IMG/VR virus record: IMGVR_UViG_3300035180_000721 | Span: 1-41,484 of that record | DNA length: 41,484 nucleotides | Reading direction: 5' to 3' (one strand) | Source: a virus | Shown here: piece by piece, positions 25,501 through 33,943 of the stretch | How positions within the stretch are numbered: the stretch's first letter is position 1 | Layout of the letters: each line of letters begins with the position of its first letter | The notes under the pieces: generated by a model | Told to the model about the DNA's origin: nothing | Seen by the model: the letters and a program-made list of their open reading frames with translations, nothing else | The model's database searches: none | Program-made: the position numbers and the translations under genes

Positions 25501-28500
25501 TTATTTGAAACATTTAAAAATCAAACTACAGATAATGATATATCTACAATAGCTAAAGTTTTAGGGGAAACTGATAATCTTAAAGCTAAAGAAGATGCTG
25601 TCAAAGAGGCCAGATATGAATCACCACAAGATTACCCCGCTAAACGTGATGAGTTACAGACATATAAAGAACAATTGAAGCAAAGATTTTTTGATGCTGT
25701 CACAAAAAACCAAACTATTCAACCACAAATTAAACCAACCATATCAAAAAAAGAATTAACACATCCAACCGAACAAACTATTAGTCAGTTACAAGATGAT
25801 TTAGCAACAGGTAAAATGACAGTGCCACAAGTATTAGATATGGTGCAAAAAGTACCTGAAGATATTAAACCAGTTTTACAGGAACAAGCTAAACGAGATA
25901 TTCAAAATGGTAATGTTGTTTATTATCAAAATTCAATATCACAAAAATTAACTAATTGGTTGCGTCAAACATTAGGTGACCTAACTCCAGCTAAAATTGA
26001 ATTTGTTAATTTTGATAACATATCTGACAAATTAAAATCTCTTGGATTTACAGATAAAGATATTTTAGAAGCCATTGGCAGACATGACCAAACCATACCT
26101 GCTGATTTAGCCTTAAAAGCCTATTTACAAAAAGTTCGAGGTGTTAATATAATTCTATCAAATTCAAATGCTCCATTAATTTGGTTGCGTGCGGGTTTAA
26201 AAGACGCCGAAGCTAAACGCACAGCTTTGCATGAAGTTTTTGAAACATTAGTAAACAGTGGTTATTTTACACCAAAAGAAATTACAACTCTAAAAAAGGC
26301 TTTTAGTAATGGTAAAGAACATTGGATGGAACAAGCTGCTGATGCCTTTGCTGATAAAATAATGGAACCTAATCAAACAGGTATATTTAAGAAAATTGCA
26401 AACTTCTTTGAAAGAGTAAATAACGCTATAAACGGATTAGGTTTTAATAATGCTGATGATATTTTTGAGGCTATACAAAAAAATAAAGATAGGTCTATTT
26501 TTGCAGATTTTAGAAAAGCTCAAAACGAATTTGAAACTAAACAACTTAAAGCACTTGGTTTTTCTGTTGATAAAGATGATATAGTTCCTACACAATTTAG
26601 TATTATTAAACATGTTGTTGATTCTCTTAAAGGAGATAAACGTTTAAGCTCATTCGCCAGGATGTTTCTTAGTTCTCAATGGTTCAATCATCCTGTTATT
26701 AAATCATTGTTTAACATTTTTAAAACATCAGAGGAAAGAAGTAATTTACTCATAGCAGCATTCAAACAATTTTATAGGGATATTGAAAATGTTAAAAACC
26801 CAATGTTTGCAAAGGCCGTCTGGGATAGTGATGCTCAAGGTAAATTATTAGATAACAATACATTAAAAAATAAATATAAATTAACTAATGATGAAATTAA
26901 CATTTATCACCAAACCAAACAATTTTTTGATAAAATGGCTACCGAATATTTCACTGCATTAAAAAATTCTGTGATTTATGCTTTGAGTAATACGCCTGAA
27001 TATGCTAATTTATCTGATAATGCTCGGAAACATTTGGTTGAATGGATAGCTCAAAATAGTGATTCTTTAAGAGACAACCCTATTGTCATCCCAAAAGAAT
27101 TTAATATAAAAGAAGATGAGACTGTTAATCAATTTATTGGGCATGCGTTAAGCAAAATTAAACCTTTTGATGACCAAATTAATGCTTATACAGCAGCTGA
27201 TAAATTTTATACCCCTCGTTTACGGCAACGTGGCGAATGGGCTATTAAAGTTTACCAAGGGGTTAATGAACAATACCCTGATGGTACTACAAAATCATAC
27301 TGGGCTGAATTACATAGAGAGCATACTCCTACTACAATCACACAAACAGGTGGTCATTATCAAGCCGCTAAAATAATGAAGAGGTTACAAACCCAATATA
27401 ATGGGCGTATTGTTGATGAATTACCACGAAATGTTAAAGACAATGATATTGTTATTGTAAAAGCAAAAAATCCAAATAATGTATCTTCATTATATGAAGG
27501 AACTACTAATACAGCTGTGCAACAGTATCTTGAGTATATGACTGAAAGACTAAAGCAAGAACATCCTGTTGATGAAAAGGCTATTGATAACCTAATATCA
27601 ATGATTCAGAGTGATATACAAAATGATTTTATGAGTAGAGGTTTTGCAACATCTCGTTTCATTCAGCGCCAAGAAAATCTTGTAGAAGGATTTGAAAAAA
27701 ATCTTCCAAAGGTTATTTCTACTTATTTACCAGCAATGTCAAATAGCATTGCAAGACTCACGGCCACAAGTCAATTACAAGCATATCTAAATAGTCCTGA
27801 TGTTAGACATCAGTTACAAAATGATACACAACTTTTCAAATATTATAACGAATATACTGGAGCAATGTTAAAACCAGCCAGCGTACTTGATAAAGCAACT
27901 GCAACAATAAAGACATTTTTAACTGTGCGTATGTTAGGTATGAGTCTTAAAAGTGCTTTATCACAGTTAACACAACCATTTACAGTAGGTCTGCCTGAAA
28001 TTCTTGGTTTTATGAATGCTGAAGCGGATGCTTTGCGGCAATATAAACCAGAACGCACATCAGGTATGGATTTTGTTAATGCCAATATAAAAGCATTAAG
28101 TGGACTATCACAAAGTTCTTGGTCACTTCTTAAAAATTTAATGCGATTAGATACAATAAATCCAGAAGAACAAAACGCATTAGATAAAATTTTAGGCACC
28201 AGTGTAGCAGCAAATACTTTTGTTTCACAAATACGAAATGAAGCATCCATGATTTTGCCATCATATTTACATAGTCTATTTACTTCTTTAATGGCTCCTA
28301 TGCAATCTATGGAATTAGCAAGTCGTAAAATGGGTGCTTTAATGGCATATCGGTTGGCTAAACAAAAAGGGTTATCAAATGAGGACGCTATAAACTTTGG
28401 TACTAAATATAATGATAATGCATTTTTTATTTTTTCAAAAGTTAATAAACCACTAATAGCTCTAAAGAATCCTATAGTATCATCAATGTTAACGTTACGA

Positions 28501-29385
28501 GGATATGAAGTAAATTATTTAGGTTGGTTATATAAAACTATCAGGAATGAACAAAATAAAGTTTATTTTGATAAATTATTGGCAAATGGTTTATATACAA
28601 CTCTGTTTGGTGGTGCTTTAGCTGTGCCTTTTGTAACCCAAATATTAAAAGCATTTCAATGGATTACAGATGATGATAAAGATACTAAACAAGCGTTCTA
28701 TAAAACATTACAAAAACATGTTGGGCAAACAGGAGCAGATGTCTTGACCTATGGAGCACCATCATTATTAGGCTCTGATATATCAACATCGTTGTCTGTT
28801 GGCTTAATACCTGATGATTTATCTATACCCAGTTTAATGAATACATTATTTGGTGTATGGCGTGGAACATCATCGGATACAGAGGCTCTTTATAGAGCAG
28901 TACAACGAGGTGATTTCAAAAACATGTTCTTGGGAATAGCCCCACCATCACTTTCAAAAGCTGTATCCGCATATTCAAATTATGCTGAAAATAAACCTTT
29001 ACTCACAAAATATGGAAATGTTGTTACAGATGTTTATGGGCAACCAATTAAATACACAGGCTCTGAAGCTGTACTTGCAGGATTAGGGTTAAGACCAATT
29101 CGACCTGTAAAAGAAACAGAAGCAAAATTAGCCGCTGATACTACAAAGAAATTATATGATGAACAAAGAAATACAATTTATGATAAGTTACGTTGGGCTC
29201 CTGATGAGAATGCTATTCGCCAAATTATTACAAATGATGTTACAAGATACAACCAGAAGGCTGCCAAATATGGTGGTGTTATTCCTCTTATTACAATGAA
29301 TACAATCAAACAAACTCTGAAACGAGCATCTGGCAAACCATCCAAACTTGGCATCCTTCTGGCGAATGCTGACGAAACAGATTAA
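22555..29385 (+). CDS. Giant internal virion protein (ejection protein 3)
   Basis: 2276 residues. In order: an Ala-rich helical start that includes 'TALPVGQQLL'; a spacer of Pro/Glu/Thr repeats (about 480-520); a duplicated domain of about 75 residues (about 623-700, starting IPGLQLVGR, and about 748-820, starting IPGTQYVAR); a long disordered linker; a possible metallopeptidase remnant with 'ALHEVFETLV' (His1226-Glu1227) and 'EQAADAFADKI' some 35 residues on; then more than 1000 helical residues with a hydrophobic stretch near 2013-2032. Giant multi-domain proteins of this kind are carried in short-tailed phage heads and ejected into the host. No transglycosylase motif found in it. Its stop overlaps that of the opposing gene. 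Confidence 0.75.
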   Translation: MDDLQQRIQLFENTLRQQGYNDDQINSYKQQFGIPQVQQTALPVGQQLLQAPFHAAESMAPQTLNLVGQALDYVPDRIFGAQPDSIFRVLQQGMQHVAQDWQQRVNQNYGGNPEQIYTNPIAKIEHGVVSALPIMAASAAAPEVTLPALFASSAEQAHQEMPPNQSNGLYPEAFGLVNTVAPGILGKVTRGVLASNVVPDTLKAKLLEAGKAALADAVTMGAQGALNKTLEGASGINPNVTASDIGKEGLENALVGAVLGAGTVGAKTLKERLAKNQQNATSGAQLSPEDAAKLHAQFSLLHNENYDNLSPENQQLVQQAYTNWTDNPDEIAQNFAKYKDIIPLVMDLNKVYNKDNQQIPDVIKEAMPYTMHSGDLPKIDLTKPGNNQSQEPIMNGNFEVYHKDNFTQLLDRPNKLVMTLVKDNDGKVKTYVLQDLTEIDPKTGTYPILHETSDVADINKVYTDTVNARQQEAVNQAAQPEPTETSQEAQPVPEAPPVQEAQSEPETSQEAHPEQVSDYPNIPKSYHMPIEKVRAGQLEDTIHDGSIPEGFIPVKVLDRNESGTEVFYDPQTQKYFQTEVEPGQRRAIVGITDESPTLSSQEFSEPLHDTDIINQITSTMSGEKIPGLQLVGRNLNHESNSGISIDIYKDPNSPEPTFFAVQNVPGKPYEVIGYGKTAEEVLRNTQPILDRLEENAKLSSMAAPTQPEATTSTEPETTQPTETPSIKTQPTNFETIEDRINATPYKESIPGTQYVARAYSETNKDYFVDIRKDTKTNQYYAIFNQPGKSQEIIGQDKSATELLKKFKYYADRRLDAKESYQKLQNPTEQNLQSNRVQNPTASEKKSPIEETNVVNQKLPETSPEINIHNVEKQSVEEPNNEANSNTTNRKTLKITPEQKQAIDNITTVDKESTPIDVQQNPEVGKNPEVASSESKLQEKQGTVPELKNTNEQIPNTFVENPHLTPGELITYNKLKANIVNHNLFETFKNQTTDNDISTIAKVLGETDNLKAKEDAVKEARYESPQDYPAKRDELQTYKEQLKQRFFDAVTKNQTIQPQIKPTISKKELTHPTEQTISQLQDDLATGKMTVPQVLDMVQKVPEDIKPVLQEQAKRDIQNGNVVYYQNSISQKLTNWLRQTLGDLTPAKIEFVNFDNISDKLKSLGFTDKDILEAIGRHDQTIPADLALKAYLQKVRGVNIILSNSNAPLIWLRAGLKDAEAKRTALHEVFETLVNSGYFTPKEITTLKKAFSNGKEHWMEQAADAFADKIMEPNQTGIFKKIANFFERVNNAINGLGFNNADDIFEAIQKNKDRSIFADFRKAQNEFETKQLKALGFSVDKDDIVPTQFSIIKHVVDSLKGDKRLSSFARMFLSSQWFNHPVIKSLFNIFKTSEERSNLLIAAFKQFYRDIENVKNPMFAKAVWDSDAQGKLLDNNTLKNKYKLTNDEINIYHQTKQFFDKMATEYFTALKNSVIYALSNTPEYANLSDNARKHLVEWIAQNSDSLRDNPIVIPKEFNIKEDETVNQFIGHALSKIKPFDDQINAYTAADKFYTPRLRQRGEWAIKVYQGVNEQYPDGTTKSYWAELHREHTPTTITQTGGHYQAAKIMKRLQTQYNGRIVDELPRNVKDNDIVIVKAKNPNNVSSLYEGTTNTAVQQYLEYMTERLKQEHPVDEKAIDNLISMIQSDIQNDFMSRGFATSRFIQRQENLVEGFEKNLPKVISTYLPAMSNSIARLTATSQLQAYLNSPDVRHQLQNDTQLFKYYNEYTGAMLKPASVLDKATATIKTFLTVRMLGMSLKSALSQLTQPFTVGLPEILGFMNAEADALRQYKPERTSGMDFVNANIKALSGLSQSSWSLLKNLMRLDTINPEEQNALDKILGTSVAANTFVSQIRNEASMILPSYLHSLFTSLMAPMQSMELASRKMGALMAYRLAKQKGLSNEDAINFGTKYNDNAFFIFSKVNKPLIALKNPIVSSMLTLRGYEVNYLGWLYKTIRNEQNKVYFDKLLANGLYTTLFGGALAVPFVTQILKAFQWITDDDKDTKQAFYKTLQKHVGQTGADVLTYGAPSLLGSDISTSLSVGLIPDDLSIPSLMNTLFGVWRGTSSDTEALYRAVQRGDFKNMFLGIAPPSLSKAVSAYSNYAENKPLLTKYGNVVTDVYGQPIKYTGSEAVLAGLGLRPIRPVKETEAKLAADTTKKLYDEQRNTIYDKLRWAPDENAIRQIITNDVTRYNQKAAKYGGVIPLITMNTIKQTLKRASGKPSKLGILLANADETD

Positions 29386-29657
29386 AAAACTTTATTATAC
29401 TTTAATACTTTTTCACAAAGAATTATTGGGTATCCTGTCATACAGGTAATTTGACTTAATCTATATCCCTGTTGCCAAAAACTAATTATCTGGTCTTTGG
29501 CAACAGGGTAATATCTCCATGTAGTTATTTGTTCATTAGGTATTTGGCACAAAATCTTCTCTAATCGTTGTTTACCTATTTGATAAGTTTTACGAATTTG
29601 AGATGCTTTTTCACCATTCAAAAAATCCTGTTGTATTTGTTGGCTTAAATCATCCAT
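29382..29657 (-). CDS. Small protein with two helix-turn-helix-like segments
   Basis: 91 residues. Two similar segments, 'FLNGEKASQIRKTYQIGKQRLEKIL' (residues 12-36; key positions Gly, Ile, Ile, Leu) and 'FWQQGYRLSQITCMTGYPI' continuing to 'KVLKY', fit the resolvase/sigma-region-4 style HTH pattern 'G.s...I....g......v...l'. Two HTH units in so small a protein suggest a DNA-binding regulator. It is the last gene of the early operon, 14 bases after the reductase, and its stop shares TTAA with the end of the giant virion gene. Target unknown. Confidence 0.6.
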   Translation of the reverse strand: MDDLSQQIQQDFLNGEKASQIRKTYQIGKQRLEKILCQIPNEQITTWRYYPVAKDQIISFWQQGYRLSQITCMTGYPIILCEKVLKYNKVF

Positions 29658-29671
29658 TGTATCAATTTCCT

Positions 29672-31807
29672 CTAATTACATTTTGAATATCCACATACTG
29701 AACAAACAAAACAGCCGCTGTCAGGTTTCATATCAGCCCCACATTCAGGGCAAGGAATCTGACCCACAGGCTGTGGTGATTTAACATCTATATTAAATTC
29801 TTCTTTCAATGCAGTAGCAATCGCATCAGGACATGATAAAATTTGGCCACCTTCATACCATATAGGTGAAGGACACCTAATACCATGTAACTGTTTAATA
29901 ATTCTATCAGGTCCTATACCTGCTCTTAAGCCAAGCGAAACTAACCTACAAACTGCTTCACCTTGACATATGGCACATCCTCCTGCTTTACCTATATGAC
30001 TCAATACTTCAACAGGTTTATCATCAATCTTGTTAATTGTAATGTAAAAATTACCACAACCAGTCTTTACTCTTTTTGTTATACCTTCCAATTTAGTTGG
30101 CCTCTCTTGCAAAATTGATTCCGCTTGAGGTGGTTCAATCTTTACAGTATCTTCTTTTTTAGTTCCAGTTACAGTCAACACTTGATTTAATCGTGACCCA
30201 TCCCTATAAACTGTGATGCCCTTACAGCCCCATTCATGTGCCATAAGAATAGCATTTTTAACATCTTTAATAGTCATATTATTTCTAAAGTTAATTGTTT
30301 TAGATATAGAACTATCAACAAGTGTTTGAAATGTTGCTTGCATTTTTATATGTTCTGTATAGTATATATCTAAAGCAGTTACAAAAATCCTTTTAATATC
30401 ACCAGGGATTTCTTTGATGTGCTGAATACTACCTGTCCGCTTTATCTCATTTATTATTTTTGCTTTATCCAAATTTAATTCTTTTAATTTCGCAAGCAAA
30501 TACTCATTGATATATGTAAAACTTTTACCGTCCATTACATTCTTTGTATAGCTCAAAGCGAACAGAGGTTCAATTCCAGAAGAACAATTCGCAATCATTG
30601 ATAGAGTACCTGTTGGTGCTATACAAGTAAGTGTTGTATTATGTTTATTTTTATATATACAACCATGAGAATGCCCTAATATGCTACTTTCATTGTTAGC
30701 ATATGATGTAATAGCATACATAAGCTCATGAGCTTTTTCTAACGCTTCCGTAGAATCATATGGTATGCCTAACTGTATCAAAGCATCAGCAAATCCCATT
30801 ATGCCAAGCCCAATCATCCTGTGTTTCTTGGTTACCTCTTCTATTTGAGGTAATGGATATTTGTTTGCGTCAATAACACAATCAAGGAAATCAACAGCTA
30901 TTTCAACAGTATGTCTTAAGTTTTCATAATCAAAATCTGTTTTGTCTTTATTGATAAATTTTGATACATTTATAGAACCCAGATTGCACGACCCATATGG
31001 TGGCAACGGCAACTCACCACACGGATTTGTAGCGGTTATAGGTCTAATTGAAGCTGGAGCATAATTATTGATTGTATCATAAAACAACACACCTGGTTCA
31101 CCTGTTTTCCAAGCCTGTTCAGCTATCATATTGAATAATTCATTGGCATCAACTTCTTCAACTATTTTACCTGTATTAGGGTCTATCAAAGACCATGACT
31201 TTTTTTCTTTAACTGCTTTGATGAAAGCATCAGGTATCATTACAGAGATATTGAAGTTATTGAGCTTATTTAAGTCAGATTTTACAGTTATAAATTCCTT
31301 TATTTCAGGATGTCTGATAGACAAGACACCCATGTTAGCACCTCGACGTCTGCCGCCTTGTTTTATCTCACCAGTGGCTGCATCAAAAATAGACATGAAA
31401 GAAATAACACCACTTGCCACACCATGGGTTGAACTCACCATTGAACCTTTAGGCCGCAATTTACTAAAATCAAATCCCGTACCACCACCTGTCTTATGAA
31501 TCAAAGCTGTATTTTTCAAAGTCGTAAAAATACTATCCATGTTATCTTCAATAGGTAAAACAAAACATGCTGATAGCTGCCCAACATTTGTGCCAGCATT
31601 CATTAAGGTAGGTGAATTAGGCAAAAATCTTAAATTATAAATCTCGTTAAATACTTGTTGTGTCAACCATTGGTTATCAATTTTATGATTGACAATGTGA
31701 GCAACCCGATAGCAAAGCTGTTCCCAATCTTCCATAATTCTACCTTGCTTATCCCTACGATAATATCTTTCCATTAACACTTTCTCTGCCGTGTCAGACA
31801 ATTTCAT
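29672..31807 (-). CDS. nrdJ: Adenosylcobalamin-dependent (class II) ribonucleotide reductase
   Basis: 711 residues. It reduces ribonucleotides to deoxyribonucleotides for phage DNA synthesis, using vitamin B12 rather than an oxygen-made radical. Seen in the sequence: NSPTL (64-68), Cys81 in 'QLSACFVLP', the active-site NPCGE (261-265), and the family block 'GSIQHIKEIPGDIKRIFVTALDIYYTEH'-like text about residue 460. The block 'GCKGITVYRDGSRLNQVL' lies further on. A C-terminal zinc-ribbon (Cys686, 689, 702, 705) probably re-reduces the active-site disulfide. Full length with no gap. Works with the thymidylate synthase-like gene two positions upstream in the operon. Confidence 0.93.
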   Translation of the reverse strand: MKLSDTAEKVLMERYYRRDKQGRIMEDWEQLCYRVAHIVNHKIDNQWLTQQVFNEIYNLRFLPNSPTLMNAGTNVGQLSACFVLPIEDNMDSIFTTLKNTALIHKTGGGTGFDFSKLRPKGSMVSSTHGVASGVISFMSIFDAATGEIKQGGRRRGANMGVLSIRHPEIKEFITVKSDLNKLNNFNISVMIPDAFIKAVKEKKSWSLIDPNTGKIVEEVDANELFNMIAEQAWKTGEPGVLFYDTINNYAPASIRPITATNPCGELPLPPYGSCNLGSINVSKFINKDKTDFDYENLRHTVEIAVDFLDCVIDANKYPLPQIEEVTKKHRMIGLGIMGFADALIQLGIPYDSTEALEKAHELMYAITSYANNESSILGHSHGCIYKNKHNTTLTCIAPTGTLSMIANCSSGIEPLFALSYTKNVMDGKSFTYINEYLLAKLKELNLDKAKIINEIKRTGSIQHIKEIPGDIKRIFVTALDIYYTEHIKMQATFQTLVDSSISKTINFRNNMTIKDVKNAILMAHEWGCKGITVYRDGSRLNQVLTVTGTKKEDTVKIEPPQAESILQERPTKLEGITKRVKTGCGNFYITINKIDDKPVEVLSHIGKAGGCAICQGEAVCRLVSLGLRAGIGPDRIIKQLHGIRCPSPIWYEGGQILSCPDAIATALKEEFNIDVKSPQPVGQIPCPECGADMKPDSGCFVCSVCGYSKCN

Positions 31808-31809
31808 TT

Positions 31810-32709
31810 TTATAAATCTCCTTTCATATGTTTTATTAAATGAACAGCTTTAGGATTAGAATAAACACATTCAGTTCTTGGAACATGCTGCATAACAGAA
31901 TTGTTACCTTGTAATTTAGAATTTCGGGTTTTACAAACAGCATGACAAGCAGTATTGTATTTAGTGCAACTCCAACCAGCATCAAGTAATGGCTTGTAAA
32001 TTTCATGTTCATATCCAGATACTATTACAGCACCTTTACAATCTACAATAATTTGAACTAAATTTTGATGATACTTATTAGTTAATTCTTGATTGTAAAC
32101 ATTTTTAGATTTCCTTGTGTCATGAATATAAGGTGGGTCTATGTAAAATATAGCTTCATCTGTATCCCAATACTTAATAACTTCTAAAGCATCTCTGTTA
32201 TCAATCTGTGCCATAAGCAAACGTTTGTGCCAATCTTCTAACATTGTTAGCCGCATAATCCAAGAATTTGTATTACACGCACAATCTCTTTTACTTACAA
32301 AAGCTCTACTCCAGCTACCAGCAGAATTTGCTATATTGCTTATGCCCATGTTAAGTTTAACAAAAAACGCCCAAGCACGTATTACCTTATCTGTGATTGA
32401 TTTATCTTGTAATATCTCAATTGATTTAATATATTCCGCTCGTGCATAAAGTGTATAGCGTAACTTATGCGCTAATTCATCGAATGTATTTTTATCTTGA
32501 AGACATCTAAATAAATTAACAAGGTCTCCATCTGTATCATTCAAAACTTCTACTGGTGCAGGTGGTCTTGCAAAGAATAAACTGGCAGCACCCATAAAAG
32601 GTTCACAATATGGTTTACCCCCTAATGGAACATGGCGCATAAGTTTAGTTATCATTCTACCTTTACCTCCAAACCATTGGATAGGCGCTCGTAATATATC
32701 TCGTTTCAT
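31810..32709 (-). CDS. D12-class DNA N6-adenine methyltransferase (Dam/DpnII-like)
   Basis: 299 residues. Motif X/I region 'QWFGGKGRMI' (11-20) with FGGKG, 'EPFMGAASLFF' (36-46) for S-adenosylmethionine binding, 'EVLNDTDGDLVNLF' (54-67), and the catalytic DPPY at 191-194. It transfers a methyl group to adenine N6 in duplex DNA. No partner restriction enzyme is encoded nearby, so it is an orphan methylase, probably for protection or regulation. Family members read GATC, GATATC or other sites; since I find no GATC in this window, the target is open. Starts after AAAGGA; 2 bases before the reductase start. Confidence 0.88.
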   Translation of the reverse strand: MKRDILRAPIQWFGGKGRMITKLMRHVPLGGKPYCEPFMGAASLFFARPPAPVEVLNDTDGDLVNLFRCLQDKNTFDELAHKLRYTLYARAEYIKSIEILQDKSITDKVIRAWAFFVKLNMGISNIANSAGSWSRAFVSKRDCACNTNSWIMRLTMLEDWHKRLLMAQIDNRDALEVIKYWDTDEAIFYIDPPYIHDTRKSKNVYNQELTNKYHQNLVQIIVDCKGAVIVSGYEHEIYKPLLDAGWSCTKYNTACHAVCKTRNSKLQGNNSVMQHVPRTECVYSNPKAVHLIKHMKGDL

Positions 32710-32734
32710 GTTCTTTTTAATCCTTTCATTTAAC

Positions 32735-33400
32735 TTAAAAATCTTTTAATATATTTCTTCCAACTCGTTGCTTTACAAATTCTTCAACAAATCCATATAC
32801 ATGAAGGCCTTTGCTTGAAGCGATGATTTCACCATCATTTACACCAACCTCTTCGGCTATAAATTCTTTGAGCATTTGTAAACCAGCTAAATTTACTGGC
32901 AATCCACCCCAAGCATCCCATGACCTGAAATAACAAATTAAATGTAATTTATCATCTTGAATTCTAAAATCTAATAATCGTAAACATGGTGGGTGTTCCA
33001 AGGTTACAGAATTAACATCTCCGATATTTATACAGGCTTGATTAGTATTTGGTGTTTTCTTTAGCATGGTTATAACTTCCGATAACTGTGGCTCAATAAA
33101 TTCACCATATGTATATTGTTCATTTTCTTGCTTTTCGGAGGTCATTAAGTAAGCCACATATTTTTGTAAATACTCTTCTGATGCTGGAACTGGTATAGGT
33201 AAGCCAGGTGGAATATCTGGTAACAATGGTCGTGTGTTTGGATAAGTTATATGTAGTGTTATATAATCATATTCAATTCGTTGTTGTCCTTCATAACTAC
33301 CTCGTTCAATAGTATATCGACGTCCTTTAGCCAATAGATAATACAAAACCTGAAACCAAGCATCAGGAATATCTCTGGCTTTAATATTATGCAAAAACAT
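32735..33400 (-). CDS. Thymidylate synthase-like protein (ThyA family, archaeal-type pattern)
   Basis: 221 residues. The second half carries the ThyA active-site order: Cys139 in 'HPPCLRLLDFRI', Arg159-Ser-x-Asp162 in 'YFRSWDAWGGLPVNL', Asn170, then His200-x-Tyr202 in 'GLHVYG'. The protein is short and its 'KLHLICYFRSWD' and 'EEVGVNDGEII' phrases recall archaeal-type ThyA. Retention of Asn170 (the residue that reads uracil, replaced by Asp in dCMP hydroxymethylases) suggests dUMP as substrate, giving dTMP. The first 120 residues are divergent. Overlaps the resolvase gene by 14 bases. Confidence 0.78.
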   Translation of the reverse strand: MFLHNIKARDIPDAWFQVLYYLLAKGRRYTIERGSYEGQQRIEYDYITLHITYPNTRPLLPDIPPGLPIPVPASEEYLQKYVAYLMTSEKQENEQYTYGEFIEPQLSEVITMLKKTPNTNQACINIGDVNSVTLEHPPCLRLLDFRIQDDKLHLICYFRSWDAWGGLPVNLAGLQMLKEFIAEEVGVNDGEIIASSKGLHVYGFVEEFVKQRVGRNILKDF

Positions 33401-33905
33401 TTGGAACCTCCGTAAAACAATTGCTTTTATAAGTTAAAAAAGCGCCGATACTATCTGCAATATGTTCAAAGTATTTTTTAGGGATTTTAGGTAATGATGG
33501 GTATAAATACTTAATTTGATTCATCATATCATCTTTTGTTGCTTTTGAATTATTACAAGTAATAGTTTTTATACGCCTCGGTGTAACTTTATATAACGTT
33601 AATTGATATTGCATTACTAAACTTGCGAGCACAGCATTTGACATACTCATGGAAGATAAAGCAATAGCACTCTTACTGCCTCCAGTAGGCATTTCACAAA
33701 TAATACTTTTAACCGCTGTTGTTGTTATTAAATCCGATAACTTGCTATATAAATATTGTGATTTATAAAACGTAGCTAATTGTTTAGTTTTAACGTTTGT
33801 TTGTTCAGGATTATGGATACAACCACAATTTACCAAATTATCATCAAGAAATAAAGACCATCCAGTAAAAGATAAACCTAAATCTAATGCCAATAATTTA
33901 GACAT
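33387..33905 (-). CDS. RuvC-like Holliday junction resolvase
   Basis: 172 residues with the RuvC/RNase H fold acidic set: Asp8 in 'LLALDLGLSFTGWS', Glu71 in 'SIICEMPTGG', and Asp151 (with His148, Glu147) in 'EHIADSIGAF'. It would cut four-way junctions left by replication and recombination, clearing DNA before packaging. 'YKVTPRRIKTITCNNSKATKDDMM' is the usual middle helix region with Lys residues for DNA contact. Ribosome site AAAGGAGA is well spaced. It lies after the polymerase with the third cre-like palindrome between them. Confidence 0.85.
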   Translation of the reverse strand: MSKLLALDLGLSFTGWSLFLDDNLVNCGCIHNPEQTNVKTKQLATFYKSQYLYSKLSDLITTTAVKSIICEMPTGGSKSAIALSSMSMSNAVLASLVMQYQLTLYKVTPRRIKTITCNNSKATKDDMMNQIKYLYPSLPKIPKKYFEHIADSIGAFLTYKSNCFTEVPNVFA

Positions 33906-33921
33906 AATATCTCCTTTCCCA

Positions 33922-33943
33922 AAAATGAAAACGTTTTCATTTT
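33922..33943. promoter_or_regulatory. Perfect 22-bp palindrome with cre-like core, copy 3, at the polymerase stop
   Basis: The core TGAAAACGTTTTCA is at 33926-33939; with AAAA and TTTT flanks it is a 22-bp perfect palindrome identical to that at 22520-22541. The polymerase TGA stop (33937-33939) lies inside it, and the resolvase ribosome site follows. Either an operator or a small hairpin at an operon joint. Confidence 0.6.

Noticed and set aside
27843-28250. 135-codon minus-strand open frame inside the giant gene
   Set aside because: Antisense shadow of conserved helical sequence; no ribosome site, and an isolated gene here would break the gene order.
32218-32227. CAAACGTTTG palindrome in the methylase gene as a further operator copy
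   Set aside because: Shares only the AACGTT core with the repeated 14-mer; a 10-base palindrome like this is likely by chance.
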